Origin: Clostridiales bacterium
Lineage (GTDB): Bacteria > Bacillota > Clostridia > Oscillospirales > Oscillospiraceae
Assembly: GCA_902363045.1 (NCBI GenBank)
Contig: CABIYX010000005.1
Coordinates: 1-64,000, forward strand
Length of the DNA stretch: 64,000 bases
Direction of reading: 5' to 3'
The translations under genes and the position numbers were made by a program. The notes under the pieces were generated by a model. That model made no database searches and was not told where the DNA came from. It saw only the letters and a list, made by a program, of their open reading frames with translations. Each line of letters begins with the position of its first letter. The first letter of the stretch is position 1. This document shows, in pieces, positions 52,142-60,402 of this stretch.

Positions 52142-53311
52142 TTATCCCTCCCTCGTCAAGCGGTACAGGTAGGTCAGGGATCCCGGCTCCGGATCCTCCT
52201 GGGTCAGGACGGTGTGGATGTCCAGCAGCAGGTCCCCCAGCCCCATAGAGGACTGAAACAGGTCCTGCCCGGTGCACCAGACGTTCCCCTCCTGTACTGC
52301 CTTGAACTCGGCCAGCACCTCATTTTTCTCCAGCAGCTCGTCCAGAGTGCTCAGGCCGCCGTCCACAGCGCTGTTATAGATCAACAGGTCCGCATCCTTT
52401 GCCCCGGCGTAAAACGCCTCCATCTGGAGGTTCATGGTGGACAGGGCGTTCTCCTCCCCGCCCAGGTCCTGGAACACATATTCTCCGCCGGCCATCCCGA
52501 TCAGCTTGGAGATATAGTCCCCCGGCTTGCGCACATTGATGCCCCCGTTGGAGGTGATGTAAAAGAAGGCCACGGTCTTTCCGGTCCCCTCCTGGTCCAG
52601 GACGGGAGCCAGGCGGTCCAGGGTCTGCCGGAAGCGTTCCTGAGCCTGGTCCTCCCTTCCCAGGAGGACCCCGTACAGTTTCAGCCACTCCATGCGCCCC
52701 AGAGGGTGGCTCTCATAGCTGGAGCGCTCCACCAGCACCGGGACGCCCAGCTCCTCCAGCTGCTCCTTCACCTCCGGGGTATGGTAGATCATGGTGGACT
52801 CCACCGCCAGATCGCATCCCTCGGCATAGATCCGCTCATAGTCCGGGGCGCTGTACTTCCCGGCATACAGGATCTCGCCCGCCTCCATGGCCGCCCGGGC
52901 CTCCTCCACATACCAGCCCTGTGCCTCTGTGCCAGACAGCCGGATGGCGTCCAGCGCGTCCAGCTCCCGGAACAGGTCCATGGCTGAGGTGGCCGCCAGA
53001 TAGATCCGGTCCAGGGGCTGCCGGAGGACCGTGACCCCCTCGTCCAGCCCGGAGGGCACATCCGCCTCCGGCGGGACCACCAGATAGGTCCCGGTCTCCC
53101 GGATCTTCACCAGCGCGTACCCGCCCTCATAGTAGTCCACAGAAAACTGCTGGGCGTATTGCAGCTCCAGGCTGCGGTCATACTCCAGATCCTCCCAGCT
53201 GGGGCCCTCGACACCGACAGAACTGTCTCCCGCCGGGCTGCAGGCCATCAGCAGCTGGGCCGCCAGAGCCGCCGGGAGGAGGGCCGCCCCCAGCCGCCGG
53301 AGGGGGCTCAC
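52142..53311 (-). CDS. Substrate-binding lipoprotein of the cobalamin-riboswitch operon
   Basis: The protein has 389 residues. The signal has lipobox LLMAC (Cys near 24). The TroA-like domain contains VLRQPLDRIYLAATSAMDLFRELDALDAIRLSG, KVSAPDYERIYAEGCDLAVESTMIYH and ERSSYESHPLGRMEWLKLYG. Substrate is unknown; the riboswitch and chelatase partner suggest a metal tetrapyrrole or corrinoid. The GTG start overlaps the stop of the upstream lipoprotein gene by GTGA. Confidence 0.85.
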   Translation of the reverse strand: MSPLRRLGAALLPAALAAQLLMACSPAGDSSVGVEGPSWEDLEYDRSLELQYAQQFSVDYYEGGYALVKIRETGTYLVVPPEADVPSGLDEGVTVLRQPLDRIYLAATSAMDLFRELDALDAIRLSGTEAQGWYVEEARAAMEAGEILYAGKYSAPDYERIYAEGCDLAVESTMIYHTPEVKEQLEELGVPVLVERSSYESHPLGRMEWLKLYGVLLGREDQAQERFRQTLDRLAPVLDQEGTGKTVAFFYITSNGGINVRKPGDYISKLIGMAGGEYVFQDLGGEENALSTMNLQMEAFYAGAKDADLLIYNSAVDGGLSTLDELLEKNEVLAEFKAVQEGNVWCTGQDLFQSSMGLGDLLLDIHTVLTQEDPEPGSLTYLYRLTREG

Positions 53312-54198
53312 CCCTCCGCCTCCTTCAGGGAATTTGAATCGAACCTCAGAGTATAATCGATCTCGTGGGGCGTGCTCATGGCGGTGGTATTCGCCTGGAC
53401 CTGAAGAGCCCGGTCGAAGCAGGCCACCGGGATCACAAAGCGGGAGCGACCCTCCACCAGTTCCGCGTCATACTGCACCCCATCCACCTTCATGTAGTCA
53501 TAGTTTCCACTGCTCCACAGCAGCTCCGCCTCCGCCTGACCGTCCCGGACAGTCAGCCGCGCCGGAGAATCCACCACAGCCCGGCCGGAGCCACCCTCCA
53601 GAGCCACATCCACCCAGTAGTTCCCGTCCGTCAGGCCCAGACTGTCCGGGGTGGCCACGGCATCCGCCTTCCACGCCTCCAAAGGCAGGGAGTCCGCACG
53701 GAACAACAGGGTCCGGTCATACCACTTCTCCTTCTTCCTGCTGAAGGCCGCACAGGGAAGTCCCTGGTCCAGCGCCTCCACCGGCACAGTAAAGGAGTGG
53801 CTTCCGTCCGCCTGCTCGGCATAGGGGATCCAGTCCGCCTCCTCCGCTGTCGCAGCCTCCTCCCCGGTCCCCGGAAAGATCCAAAGGTAACCGGTGCCGC
53901 CCATGGTCATCTCCGCTGTCATCTCCCCGTCCTGAACGGTCAGCTCACATTGGACGGCCTGGAACATGGAGGAGCTGGAGTCCACAGTGATCGGATAGGT
54001 CCCGTCCTCCAGGCTGTCCCCGGAGATGGGGACCATCCCTTCCTCCACCACATCTGCCACACCGGCCATCTCACTGCCGGAGGCCACCTGGCTGTTCTCC
54101 GCCGGAAGGGAGGACGCTCCGGCGGGCGTTCCCTGGCTGCAGCCCGTGGTCAGCAGCATCCAGGCGCTCAGCAGCAGCGCCAGTTCTTTTTTTCTCAT
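53308..54198 (-). CDS. Lipoprotein with two NEAT-like ~115-residue repeats
   Basis: The protein has 296 residues. Lipobox LTTGC places the anchor Cys near 20. Two related units follow: about 60-170 (DGTYPITVDSSSSMF, then ELTVQDGEMTAEMTMGG, and FTVPVEALDQ) and about 190-290 (DGNYWVDVALEGGSG, ARLTVRDGQAEAELLWSSG, FVIPVACFDR). The pattern DGxYxV followed by LTVxDGxxxAExxxxxG resembles NEAT-like surface domains, which bind heme in some bacteria; true homology is inferred. The lack of a clear Tyr-x3-Tyr heme ligand is a caveat. It sits between chelatase and binding-protein genes. Confidence 0.6.
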   Translation of the reverse strand: MRKKELALLLSAWMLLTTGCSQGTPAGASSLPAENSQVASGSEMAGVADVVEEGMVPISGDSLEDGTYPITVDSSSSMFQAVQCELTVQDGEMTAEMTMGGTGYLWIFPGTGEEAATAEEADWIPYAEQADGSHSFTVPVEALDQGLPCAAFSRKKEKWYDRTLLFRADSLPLEAWKADAVATPDSLGLTDGNYWVDVALEGGSGRAVVDSPARLTVRDGQAEAELLWSSGNYDYMKVDGVQYDAELVEGRSRFVIPVACFDRALQVQANTTAMSTPHEIDYTLRFDSNSLKEAEG

Positions 54199-54225
54199 CT
54201 TACCGCACCCTTTCTCCTTAGCAGA

Positions 54226-54270
54226 CGGGCGGGACCGCCCCGGAGCGCCGCCCCGGTCCGGTCCCGCCCG
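54226..54270 (-). other. Intercistronic hairpin between the chelatase and lipoprotein genes
   Basis: The perfect arms CGGGCGGGACCG (54226-54237) and CGGTCCCGCCCG (54259-54270) flank 21 bases that are themselves GC-rich. There is no U-tract, so it may tune the ratio of the two mRNA parts rather than terminate transcription. Confidence 0.5.
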
Positions 54271-54280
54271 CAGTCCGTCT

Positions 54281-55282
54281 TCAGTTCCCCAATGTATCCA
54301 TGGCCACCTGGGCGTGGGCCGCGAACAGCTGCTGGATGGCCTCCAGCTCGCCCAGCCCCGTCAGAACGCACTCCACATCATAGCCCGCGTCCTGGAAGGC
54401 CCGCTTCCAGGAACCGTCCTCGTCGCCGGCCATGTCGTTGTTGGCGTGGTCGCCGGCTACGATCATCAGCGGCTGGAGCACCACCTTGTGCGCCCCGCTG
54501 TCCTTCACTCCGGCCAGCACATCCTCCAGTGTGGGCGCCGCTTCCACGGTCCCCACATAGTAGTTGTCATGTCCGGCCTCCTTCAGGACCTGCTGCATCT
54601 GTCCGTACACCTGGTTGGACTCCACCTCGGTCCCGTGGCCCATGAAGCAGATGGCGGTGTCGCCGTCATCGTACTGGGCGGTCGCCTGGGTGATGGCCCC
54701 GGCCACCGACTGGAAGTCCTCGTCGCTGGTCAGCAGGGGCGCACCCACCGCGATATGCTCAAAGGCGTCGGCATACTGGGCCAGCTCGTCCACCAGGTCG
54801 GCATACTCCAGGCCGTCCATCAGGTGGGTGGGCTGGACCACCAGCGTTTTGACGCCGTTTTCCACCGCCCGGTCCAGAGCCGCCTTGACGTTGTCGATCT
54901 CCACGCCATCCCGTTCCTTTACCCGGTCGATGATGATCTGGCTGGTGAAGGCCCGGCGGACCGACCAGTCCGGGAAGGCCTCCGCCAGGGCCGTCTCAAT
55001 GGCGCCGATGGTCAGGCGGCGGTTGTCGTTGTAGCTGGTGCCGAAGCTGACCACCAACAGCTCCTTCTCCCCGATCTGGTCCTGATTGAGGGGATCATCC
55101 AGGCTGGCGTCCCCGGTGTCCACCTCCTCCGTATCCTGGGACAGATCCGGGGCGGCGCTGCTTTCGACATTGGAGCCGCTTCCACTGCCAGAGGCGGAAG
55201 GCGCTCCGGAGCCGCAGGCGGCCAGCGGCGCCATCAGCAGCGCCGCGGAGAGCAGCAGGGAGAGCAGTTTTTTGATTTTCAT
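54281..55282 (-). CDS. cbiK: Lipid-anchored sirohydrochlorin cobaltochelatase-like protein (CbiK)
   Basis: The protein has 333 residues. The N-terminus is a lipoprotein signal (LLMAPLAAC, Cys near 23) followed by a Ser/Gly/Asp-rich linker. The chelatase domain (about 75-330) contains LLVVSFGTSYNDNRR, RRAFTSQIIIDRV, VVQPTHLMDGLEY, CFMGHGTEVESNQVYG (first metal-ligand His) and VLQPLMIVAGDHANNDMAG (second His). CbiK enzymes insert cobalt or iron into sirohydrochlorin-type tetrapyrroles. Outward anchoring is unusual and points to metal capture or tetrapyrrole handling outside the membrane. It is the first gene under the cobalamin riboswitch. GGAGG lies before the ATG. Confidence 0.88.
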   Translation of the reverse strand: MKIKKLLSLLLSAALLMAPLAACGSGAPSASGSGSGSNVESSAAPDLSQDTEEVDTGDASLDDPLNQDQIGEKELLVVSFGTSYNDNRRLTIGAIETALAEAFPDWSVRRAFTSQIIIDRVKERDGVEIDNVKAALDRAVENGVKTLVVQPTHLMDGLEYADLVDELAQYADAFEHIAVGAPLLTSDEDFQSVAGAITQATAQYDDGDTAICFMGHGTEVESNQVYGQMQQVLKEAGHDNYYVGTVEAAPTLEDVLAGVKDSGAHKVVLQPLMIVAGDHANNDMAGDEDGSWKRAFQDAGYDVECVLTGLGELEAIQQLFAAHAQVAMDTLGN

Positions 55283-55359
55283 GTTTTTTCCTCCTTTTCA
55301 CGCGAGACAGTCAAACTGGAACTTTTGTATGTAAAACACCTGTTCTCAGCAAAAGGGCA

Positions 55360-55403
55360 GGAAAAACAAGATCCTTTCCCCCTCTCAAAAGGGCAAAAGG
55401 ATC
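55360..55403 (-). terminator. Expression-platform terminator of the cobalamin riboswitch
   Basis: On the minus strand the arms GATCCTTT and AAAGGATC (55403-55396 with 55377-55370) enclose an internal loop and are followed by TTGTTTTTCC. It lies between the riboswitch aptamer and the chelatase gene and is the likely OFF structure. Confidence 0.75.
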
Positions 55404-55467
55404 ACAGAAATGATGGCTGCGTCAGTACAATCAATTCCTCGTGATCTGGAAGCTTCTTCCCGTACCC

Positions 55468-55655
55468 ACAGACGGCAGGTCTCCTGGCTCGCAGATCTTC
55501 ACATATCGCCGCCTTCCCAATTTTCATCAGTGGCCGCATCTTGCGCTGGCGGTATGCTCCCTGCTTACAGTGACGAGATCGCACAGGTTTTGCACCTGTT
55601 TCCCTTTTAACCTCCGACCTCTGGATCCTGTCTCCAGGGGCGGCGGCACCGGCTG
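55468..55655 (-). promoter_or_regulatory. Cobalamin (adenosylcobalamin-type) riboswitch
   Basis: Read on the minus strand the region holds the class hallmarks in order: GGTGCC; AGGTTAAAAGGGAA with a GGTG-containing hairpin; CACTGTAAGC; GCCACTG; GGGAAGGC; and the 3' consensus GAGCCAGGAGACCTGCC (near 55490-55474). Bound cobalamin should terminate transcription ahead of the chelatase/uptake operon. Confidence 0.95.
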
Positions 55656-55679
55656 TTTGCCTGATTCAGTTGTGCTTCT

Positions 55680-55709
55680 ATTTTAACCTCTTTCACGGCG
55701 CTGTGTCAA
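55680..55709 (-). promoter_or_regulatory. Promoter of the cobalamin-riboswitch operon
   Basis: On the minus strand TTGACA (55709-55704) and TAAAAT (55685-55680) are separated by 18 bases. Transcription would begin near 55673, just before the aptamer. Confidence 0.8.
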
Positions 55710-55911
55710 TCGTTTCATCGCGCTCCCCAAGCTTCAGGGCCCCCCGGGAGCCGGACGGCAGTCTGCGCAAAAACAGCCGTCCCTCCGCCGCAGGAGATCT
55801 GATCTGCCGCTTTCGACTTCAAAAGTGTAAAGTAAAAAAGAAATTTGGGTATTTCGCCAGCTATCGATAAAATTATTTCAATAATTTCATCATAATACCG
55901 CTTTTTTTGAA

Positions 55912-55940
55912 TTGACAGTTGGGGGCTCCGGTGCTAACAT
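55912..55940 (+). promoter_or_regulatory. Promoter of the aromatic amino acid operon
   Basis: TTGACA (55912-55917) and TAACAT (55935-55940) are separated by 17 bases, with an extended TGC before the -10 box. The start is predicted near 55947, about 37 bases ahead of the leader peptide. Confidence 0.85.
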
Positions 55941-55983
55941 AAGACCAACGAACAGAAAATTTCAGGAAAGGAGCCATATCGAT

Positions 55984-56094
55984 ATGAAGCGGTTTGCAGC
56001 GTTCTTTTATGGCTACTTTTACTTTTTCGGCTTTTGGGCGAAACAAGTAAAAGTGTTTTTTGCTGCAAATGATTGGCTCCCCTCCGCTGTATAA
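55984..56094 (+). CDS. Aromatic-rich leader peptide (attenuator) of the aro operon
   Basis: A 36-residue peptide starts with ATG at 55984 and has AAAGGAG 10 bases upstream. It reads MKRFAAFFYGYFYFFGFW and continues; 9 of 36 residues are Phe, 3 Tyr and 2 Trp. The coding RNA can form a hairpin: TTTGCAGC (55993-56000) pairs with GCTGCAAA (56062-56069), and ACTTTTACTT (56015-56024) with AAGTAAAAGT (56045-56054). An intrinsic terminator follows at 56116-56157. It fits PheL-type transcription attenuation, in which slow translation at Phe/Tyr codons would favour read-through into the aromatic operon. Confidence 0.85.
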   Translation: MKRFAAFFYGYFYFFGFWAKQVKVFFAANDWLPSAV

Positions 56095-56115
56095 GCGGGA
56101 TGCTTGGGTTACACA

Positions 56116-56157
56116 GGGCCTGCGGTGAATGACACTTCGCCGCAGGCCCCTTTTTAT
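56116..56157 (+). terminator. Attenuator terminator of the aromatic amino acid operon
   Basis: A 14-bp stem with one G-U pair (56116-56129 with 56136-56149) and loop TGACAC, followed by CTTTTTATT. It lies 22 bases after the leader peptide stop and 37 bases before the DAHP synthase start. Confidence 0.9.
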
Positions 56158-56193
56158 TCCCGCTCTCCCCCAGAAAAGAAAGGAATGGTCAAC

Positions 56194-57210
56194 ATGGTTA
56201 TCTTTATCAAGCAGAACACCAAAGAAGAGCGGATCCAGGAGCTGCTCCAGTGGATCGAGTCTCAAAACCTGCGCACCCATGTTTCCACCGGGGATTTTTC
56301 CACGGTCATCGGTGTGATCGGCGACACCAGCAAGCTGGATGAGGACCTGATCGGCGGGCTGGATATTGTAGAGGGGGTCAAGCGTGTGTCCGAGCCGTTC
56401 AAGAGCGCGAACCGGAAGTTCCATCCCCTGGACTCCGTCATCGAGGTCGGGGCGGACAAGGTCAAGGTAGGCCACGGGAACTTCGCCATCATCGCCGGGC
56501 CCTGCTCCGTGGAGAGCGAGGCGCAGATCATCTCTGTGGCCAAAAGCGTCAAGGCCGCCGGAGCCACCATGCTCCGGGGCGGCGCGTTCAAGCCCCGCAC
56601 CTCCCCATACGACTTTCAGGGCCTGAAGGCGGACGGCATCGAGCTGCTGCTGGAGGCCAAGCGGGAGACCGGCCTGCCCATCGTCACCGAGATCATGAAC
56701 GCCAACCACCTGCCCCTTTTTGAGGATGTGGATGTGATCCAGGTGGGAGCCCGGAATATGCAGAATTTCGAGCTGCTCAAGGAGCTGGGCAAGACCCGCA
56801 AGCCCATCCTGCTCAAGCGGGGGCTGGCCAACACCGTCAAGGAGCTGCTGATGAGCGCCGAATACATCATGGCCAGCGGCAACGAAAACGTCATCCTGTG
56901 CGAGCGGGGGATCCGCACCTTCGAGACCGCCACCCGGAACACCCTGGACCTGTCCGCAGTCTCCGTGCTCCATGAGCTGTCCCATCTGCCCGTCATCGTG
57001 GACCCCAGCCACGCCACCGGCGTGGCCCGCTATGTCAAGCCCATGGCTCTGGCCGCGGCGGCCTGCGGGGCGGACGGCCTGATCATCGAGGTACACAACG
57101 ATCCCCCTCACGCCCTGTGCGACGGGGCCCAGTCCCTGCGGCCCGAGCAGTTTGAGGATGTGGCCAGGGCGGTCCGCCGGGTGCGGGCGGCGGCGCTGGC
57201 CGAGGATTGA
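56194..57210 (+). CDS. aroF: 3-deoxy-7-phosphoheptulonate (DAHP) synthase
   Basis: The protein has 338 residues. It condenses phosphoenolpyruvate and erythrose 4-phosphate, the first step of the shikimate pathway. An N-terminal ferredoxin-like regulatory domain (about 1-65) resembles that of Thermotoga-type enzymes and is a probable Tyr/Phe sensor. The barrel has IAGPCSVES (near 104), MLRGGAFKPRTSPYDFQG, IVTEIMN, ILLKRGLANTVKEL, ILCERGIRTFETATRNTLDL and PVIVDPSHATG. The ATG at 56194 has AAAGGA about 10 bases upstream. It is the first structural gene after the attenuator. Confidence 0.95.
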   Translation: MVIFIKQNTKEERIQELLQWIESQNLRTHVSTGDFSTVIGVIGDTSKLDEDLIGGLDIVEGVKRVSEPFKSANRKFHPLDSVIEVGADKVKVGHGNFAIIAGPCSVESEAQIISVAKSVKAAGATMLRGGAFKPRTSPYDFQGLKADGIELLLEAKRETGLPIVTEIMNANHLPLFEDVDVIQVGARNMQNFELLKELGKTRKPILLKRGLANTVKELLMSAEYIMASGNENVILCERGIRTFETATRNTLDLSAVSVLHELSHLPVIVDPSHATGVARYVKPMALAAAACGADGLIIEVHNDPPHALCDGAQSLRPEQFEDVARAVRRVRAAALAED

Positions 57211-57228
57211 CGGGAGGAGGCGCTGGAT

Positions 57229-58062
57229 ATGAAGGTGGGCATTGCGGGCCTGGGGCTGATCGGCGGCTCCCTGGCCAAGGCCTATGAGAAGAGCGGGGCG
57301 GCGGTATACGGCTATGACGGGAACCGGGTGGTCCAGGATTTCGCCAAGCTCCAGGGCACCCTGACCGGAGATCTGGACCGAGAGACCATTGGAGGCTGCG
57401 ACCTGCTGCTGGTGGCCCTGTACCCACAGGTCTCCATGGATTACATGAAGGAGATGGCCCCTTACATCTCCAAGGATACGCTGGTCATGGACTGCTGCGG
57501 CGTGAAGCGGGAGGTCTGCCGGACGGGCTTCGCCCTGGCGGAGGAATACGGCTTCACCTTCGTGGGCGGCCACCCCATGGCGGGCACCCAGTACTCCGGC
57601 TTTGCCAACAGCAGGGCCGACCTGTTCCAGGGGGCCCCTATGGTGATCGTGCCCAAAGAGCGTGACGACATCCTGCTGCTGGACCGGGTGAAAAAGCTGC
57701 TCACTCCCGCCGGCTTCAGCCACATGACGGTGACGACGGCGGAGCACCACGACGCGATGATCGCCTATACCTCCCAGATGTGCCATGTGCTGTCCAACGC
57801 CTATGTGAAAAGCCCCAGGGCCCAGATGCACAAGGGATACTCCGCCGGGAGCTACCGGGACCTGACCCGGGTGGCCTGGCTGAACGAGACCATGTGGACC
57901 GACCTGTTTTTGGAGAACCGGGACTATCTGCTGGAGGAGCTGGACCGGCTGATCGGCTATCTGGGCGAGTACCGGGAGGCCCTGGAGCAGGGCAACGGGA
58001 CCCGGCTGTGCACCCTGCTGGCCGAGGGACGGATCTGTAAAGAAAAGGTGGACGCGGAATGA
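57229..58062 (+). CDS. tyrA: Prephenate dehydrogenase
   Basis: The protein has 277 residues. It oxidises and decarboxylates prephenate to 4-hydroxyphenylpyruvate with NAD(P) in tyrosine synthesis. The NAD-binding GIAGLGLIGGSLAKAYEKSG opens the chain. GGHPMAGTQYSGF holds the catalytic His region, and LTVTTAEHHDAMIAYTSQMCHVLSNA-type sequence follows. There is no ACT domain and no fused chorismate mutase, so feedback control must be elsewhere. GGGAGGAG lies before the ATG. It overlaps aroB by ATGA. Confidence 0.93.
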   Translation: MKVGIAGLGLIGGSLAKAYEKSGAAVYGYDGNRVVQDFAKLQGTLTGDLDRETIGGCDLLLVALYPQVSMDYMKEMAPYISKDTLVMDCCGVKREVCRTGFALAEEYGFTFVGGHPMAGTQYSGFANSRADLFQGAPMVIVPKERDDILLLDRVKKLLTPAGFSHMTVTTAEHHDAMIAYTSQMCHVLSNAYVKSPRAQMHKGYSAGSYRDLTRVAWLNETMWTDLFLENRDYLLEELDRLIGYLGEYREALEQGNGTRLCTLLAEGRICKEKVDAE

Positions 58063-59141
58063 AAAAGACGCTGACTGTGGCCCTCCCGGGCCGGGAATAT
58101 CAGATCGAGATCCAGCGGGGCCTGCTGGACCATGCGGGGGAGCGCTGCCGGGCGCTGCTGCCCCGGGCCCGGAAGCTGGCAGTGGTGACCGACAGCCATG
58201 TGCTGCCCCTGTATTTAGAGCGGACGGCGGACAGCCTGAAGCGGGCGGGGTTTCAGGTCCGCTGCTGCTCCGTCCCCGCCGGGGAGGCGGCCAAGAGTCC
58301 GGAGCAGCTGGTCCTTCTGTGGGAAAAAATGATGGACTTCGGCATGACCCGCACCGACGGCGTGGTGGCCCTGGGCGGCGGCGTGGTGGGCGACCTGGCG
58401 GGCTTTGCCGCCGCCACCCTTCTCCGGGGGGTGGATCTGATCCAGATCCCCACCACCCTTCTGGCTCAGGTGGACTCCTCCGTGGGGGGCAAGGTGGCCA
58501 TCGACCTTCAGGCCGGAAAAAATCTGGCCGGGGCCTTCTGGCAGCCCAGAGGGGTGCTGATCGATCCGAACTGCCTGGACACCCTTCCGGACCGGGTCTT
58601 TTCGGACGGGATGGCGGAAGTGATCAAGTACGGCTGTATCCGGGACCGGGCGTTCTTCGATCTGCTGGACCGCTGCGGCGGCCGGACGGGGGTGATGGAC
58701 CACATTGAGGATGTGATCCACACCTGCTGTGACATCAAGCGGAAGGTTGTGCTGACCGACGAGCGGGACACCGGGGAGCGTATGGTGCTGAATTTCGGCC
58801 ACACCATCGGCCACGCCTTTGAGCTGGCCGGGAACTATGAAACCTGGAGCCACGGTCAGGGGGTGGCCGCCGGCATGAACTGGGCGGCGCAGATCGGCTT
58901 TGGCCTGGGTGTGACCCCGGAGGAGGCGATCCTGCCTGTCCAGGACATTTTGAAGAAGTACGGCCTGCCCCTGGACATCCCATGCCCCTGGGACGTCATG
59001 ACCCACGCGGTGCTGCGGGATAAGAAAAATCTGGAGGGCAGGATCAACCTGATCCTGATGGAATCCCTGGGACGGGCCGCGCCCCACCCGGTCAGCCTGG
59101 ACCAGCTGCTGGAGCAGCTGGAAGCCATGTACGGGAGGTGA
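58059..59141 (+). CDS. aroB: 3-dehydroquinate synthase
   Basis: The protein has 360 residues. It cyclises DAHP to 3-dehydroquinate using NAD and a divalent metal. ALGGGVVGDLAGFAAATLLRGVDLIQIPTTLLAQVDSSVGGK is the NAD/substrate signature. Metal ligands lie in EVIKYGCI (Glu), LNFGHTIGHAFE (His) and HGQGVAAGM (His). The start overlaps tyrA by ATGA, so the two are translationally coupled. The length is normal. Confidence 0.97.
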   Translation: MKKTLTVALPGREYQIEIQRGLLDHAGERCRALLPRARKLAVVTDSHVLPLYLERTADSLKRAGFQVRCCSVPAGEAAKSPEQLVLLWEKMMDFGMTRTDGVVALGGGVVGDLAGFAAATLLRGVDLIQIPTTLLAQVDSSVGGKVAIDLQAGKNLAGAFWQPRGVLIDPNCLDTLPDRVFSDGMAEVIKYGCIRDRAFFDLLDRCGGRTGVMDHIEDVIHTCCDIKRKVVLTDERDTGERMVLNFGHTIGHAFELAGNYETWSHGQGVAAGMNWAAQIGFGLGVTPEEAILPVQDILKKYGLPLDIPCPWDVMTHAVLRDKKNLEGRINLILMESLGRAAPHPVSLDQLLEQLEAMYGR

Positions 59142-59145
59142 GCCC

Positions 59146-60402
59146 GTGGATGTGACGGTTTTTCCAGGCAGGCTGAGAGGGAGCGTCACCCCGCCCTCCA
59201 GCAAGTCCCAGGCCCACCGGGCCCTGATCGCCGCCGCCCTCAGCGGCGGGATCAGCACCATCTCCGGTCTGGCGGACTCTCAGGACATCCAGGCCACCCG
59301 CCGGTGCCTTGCCGCCCTGGGAGCCCTGGTGGAGGAGCTGGAGCCCGGGACGCTCCGGGTCCACGGTCTGGGGAACTCCATCCCCCAGGCGGGACCCTTC
59401 CCCGTCCTGGACTGCGGAGAGAGCGGCTCCACGCTGCGTTTTTTGATCCCCGTGGCTCTGCTGGTACAGGGGGAGGCCGCTTTCACCGGCCGCAGCCGCC
59501 TCATGGAGCGGCCCCTCGCCCCGTACAAGGAGCTGTTCCGTGGGAAGGGGATCAGCTGGAGCACGGAAGGCGGCGTGCTTACCCTGGACAGTGGACGGGG
59601 GTACGACCGTCTGGCCCTGGACCCCGGCGAGTACCGCCTGCCGGGGAATGTGTCCAGCCAGTTCATCACCGGACTGCTGTTCGTCCTCCCCCTGCTGGAG
59701 GGGGACAGCGATCTGGCGCTCACCAGCCCACTGGAGTCCCGGGGATATGTGGAACTGACTCTGGATGTGCTGAACAGGTTCGGTATTCAGATAGAGGAGC
59801 GGGAGAACGGCTTCCATGTCCCCGGAAAACAGAGCTATCAGAGCCGGGACTTCACCGTGGAGGCCGACTGGTCCCAGGCCGCCTTCTGGTACGCCGCCAA
59901 TTTTTCCGGCGGACAGGTGGACATTCAGGGACTGAACATGAACTCCAAGCAGGGGGATAAGGTCATCGCCCTCCAGTATTGGAAGCTGGCCAAGCCCGGG
60001 GACGCGGAGCTGGACGTCTCTCAGTGTCCCGACCTGGTTCCTCCTCTGGCGGCCATGGCCGCTGTGCGCGCCGGGACCACCCGCCTCACCAACGCCGCCC
60101 GCCTGCGGATGAAGGAGAGCGACCGGCTGGCCTCGGTCACCCGGGCTCTCCGGGCCATGGGGGGACTGGTGGAGGAGCGCGCCGACGCCCTGATCATTCA
60201 CGGGGTGGAGCGGCTGGCGGGGGGCGGAGTTGTGGACTGCGCCAACGACCACCGCATTGCCATGATGGCGGCGGTCTGCGCCGCCTCCGCCCGGGCTCCG
60301 GTAAAACTGCTGGGGGCGGAGTGCGTCAGAAAATCCTATCCAGAATTCTGGACCCATTTTCAATCGTTAGGAGGAGCGCTCCATGGCCTCATACTTCGGT
60401 AA
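59146..60402 (+). CDS. aroA: 3-phosphoshikimate 1-carboxyvinyltransferase (EPSP synthase)
   Basis: The protein has 418 residues. It transfers enolpyruvyl from PEP to shikimate 3-phosphate. PPSSKSQAHRALIAAAL holds the catalytic Lys-Ser pair, LDCGESGSTLRFLIPVAL the PEP-binding segment, and LRMKESDRLASV and DCANDHRIAMMAAV the C-terminal active-site residues. The ESGSTLRF stretch lacks the GNAG(T) arrangement of glyphosate-sensitive class I enzymes, so a class II-like tolerance is possible but untested. A GTG start follows GGGAGGTGAG. It overlaps aroC by 20 bases. Confidence 0.96.
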   Translation: MDVTVFPGRLRGSVTPPSSKSQAHRALIAAALSGGISTISGLADSQDIQATRRCLAALGALVEELEPGTLRVHGLGNSIPQAGPFPVLDCGESGSTLRFLIPVALLVQGEAAFTGRSRLMERPLAPYKELFRGKGISWSTEGGVLTLDSGRGYDRLALDPGEYRLPGNVSSQFITGLLFVLPLLEGDSDLALTSPLESRGYVELTLDVLNRFGIQIEERENGFHVPGKQSYQSRDFTVEADWSQAAFWYAANFSGGQVDIQGLNMNSKQGDKVIALQYWKLAKPGDAELDVSQCPDLVPPLAAMAAVRAGTTRLTNAARLRMKESDRLASVTRALRAMGGLVEERADALIIHGVERLAGGGVVDCANDHRIAMMAAVCAASARAPVKLLGAECVRKSYPEFWTHFQSLGGALHGLILR

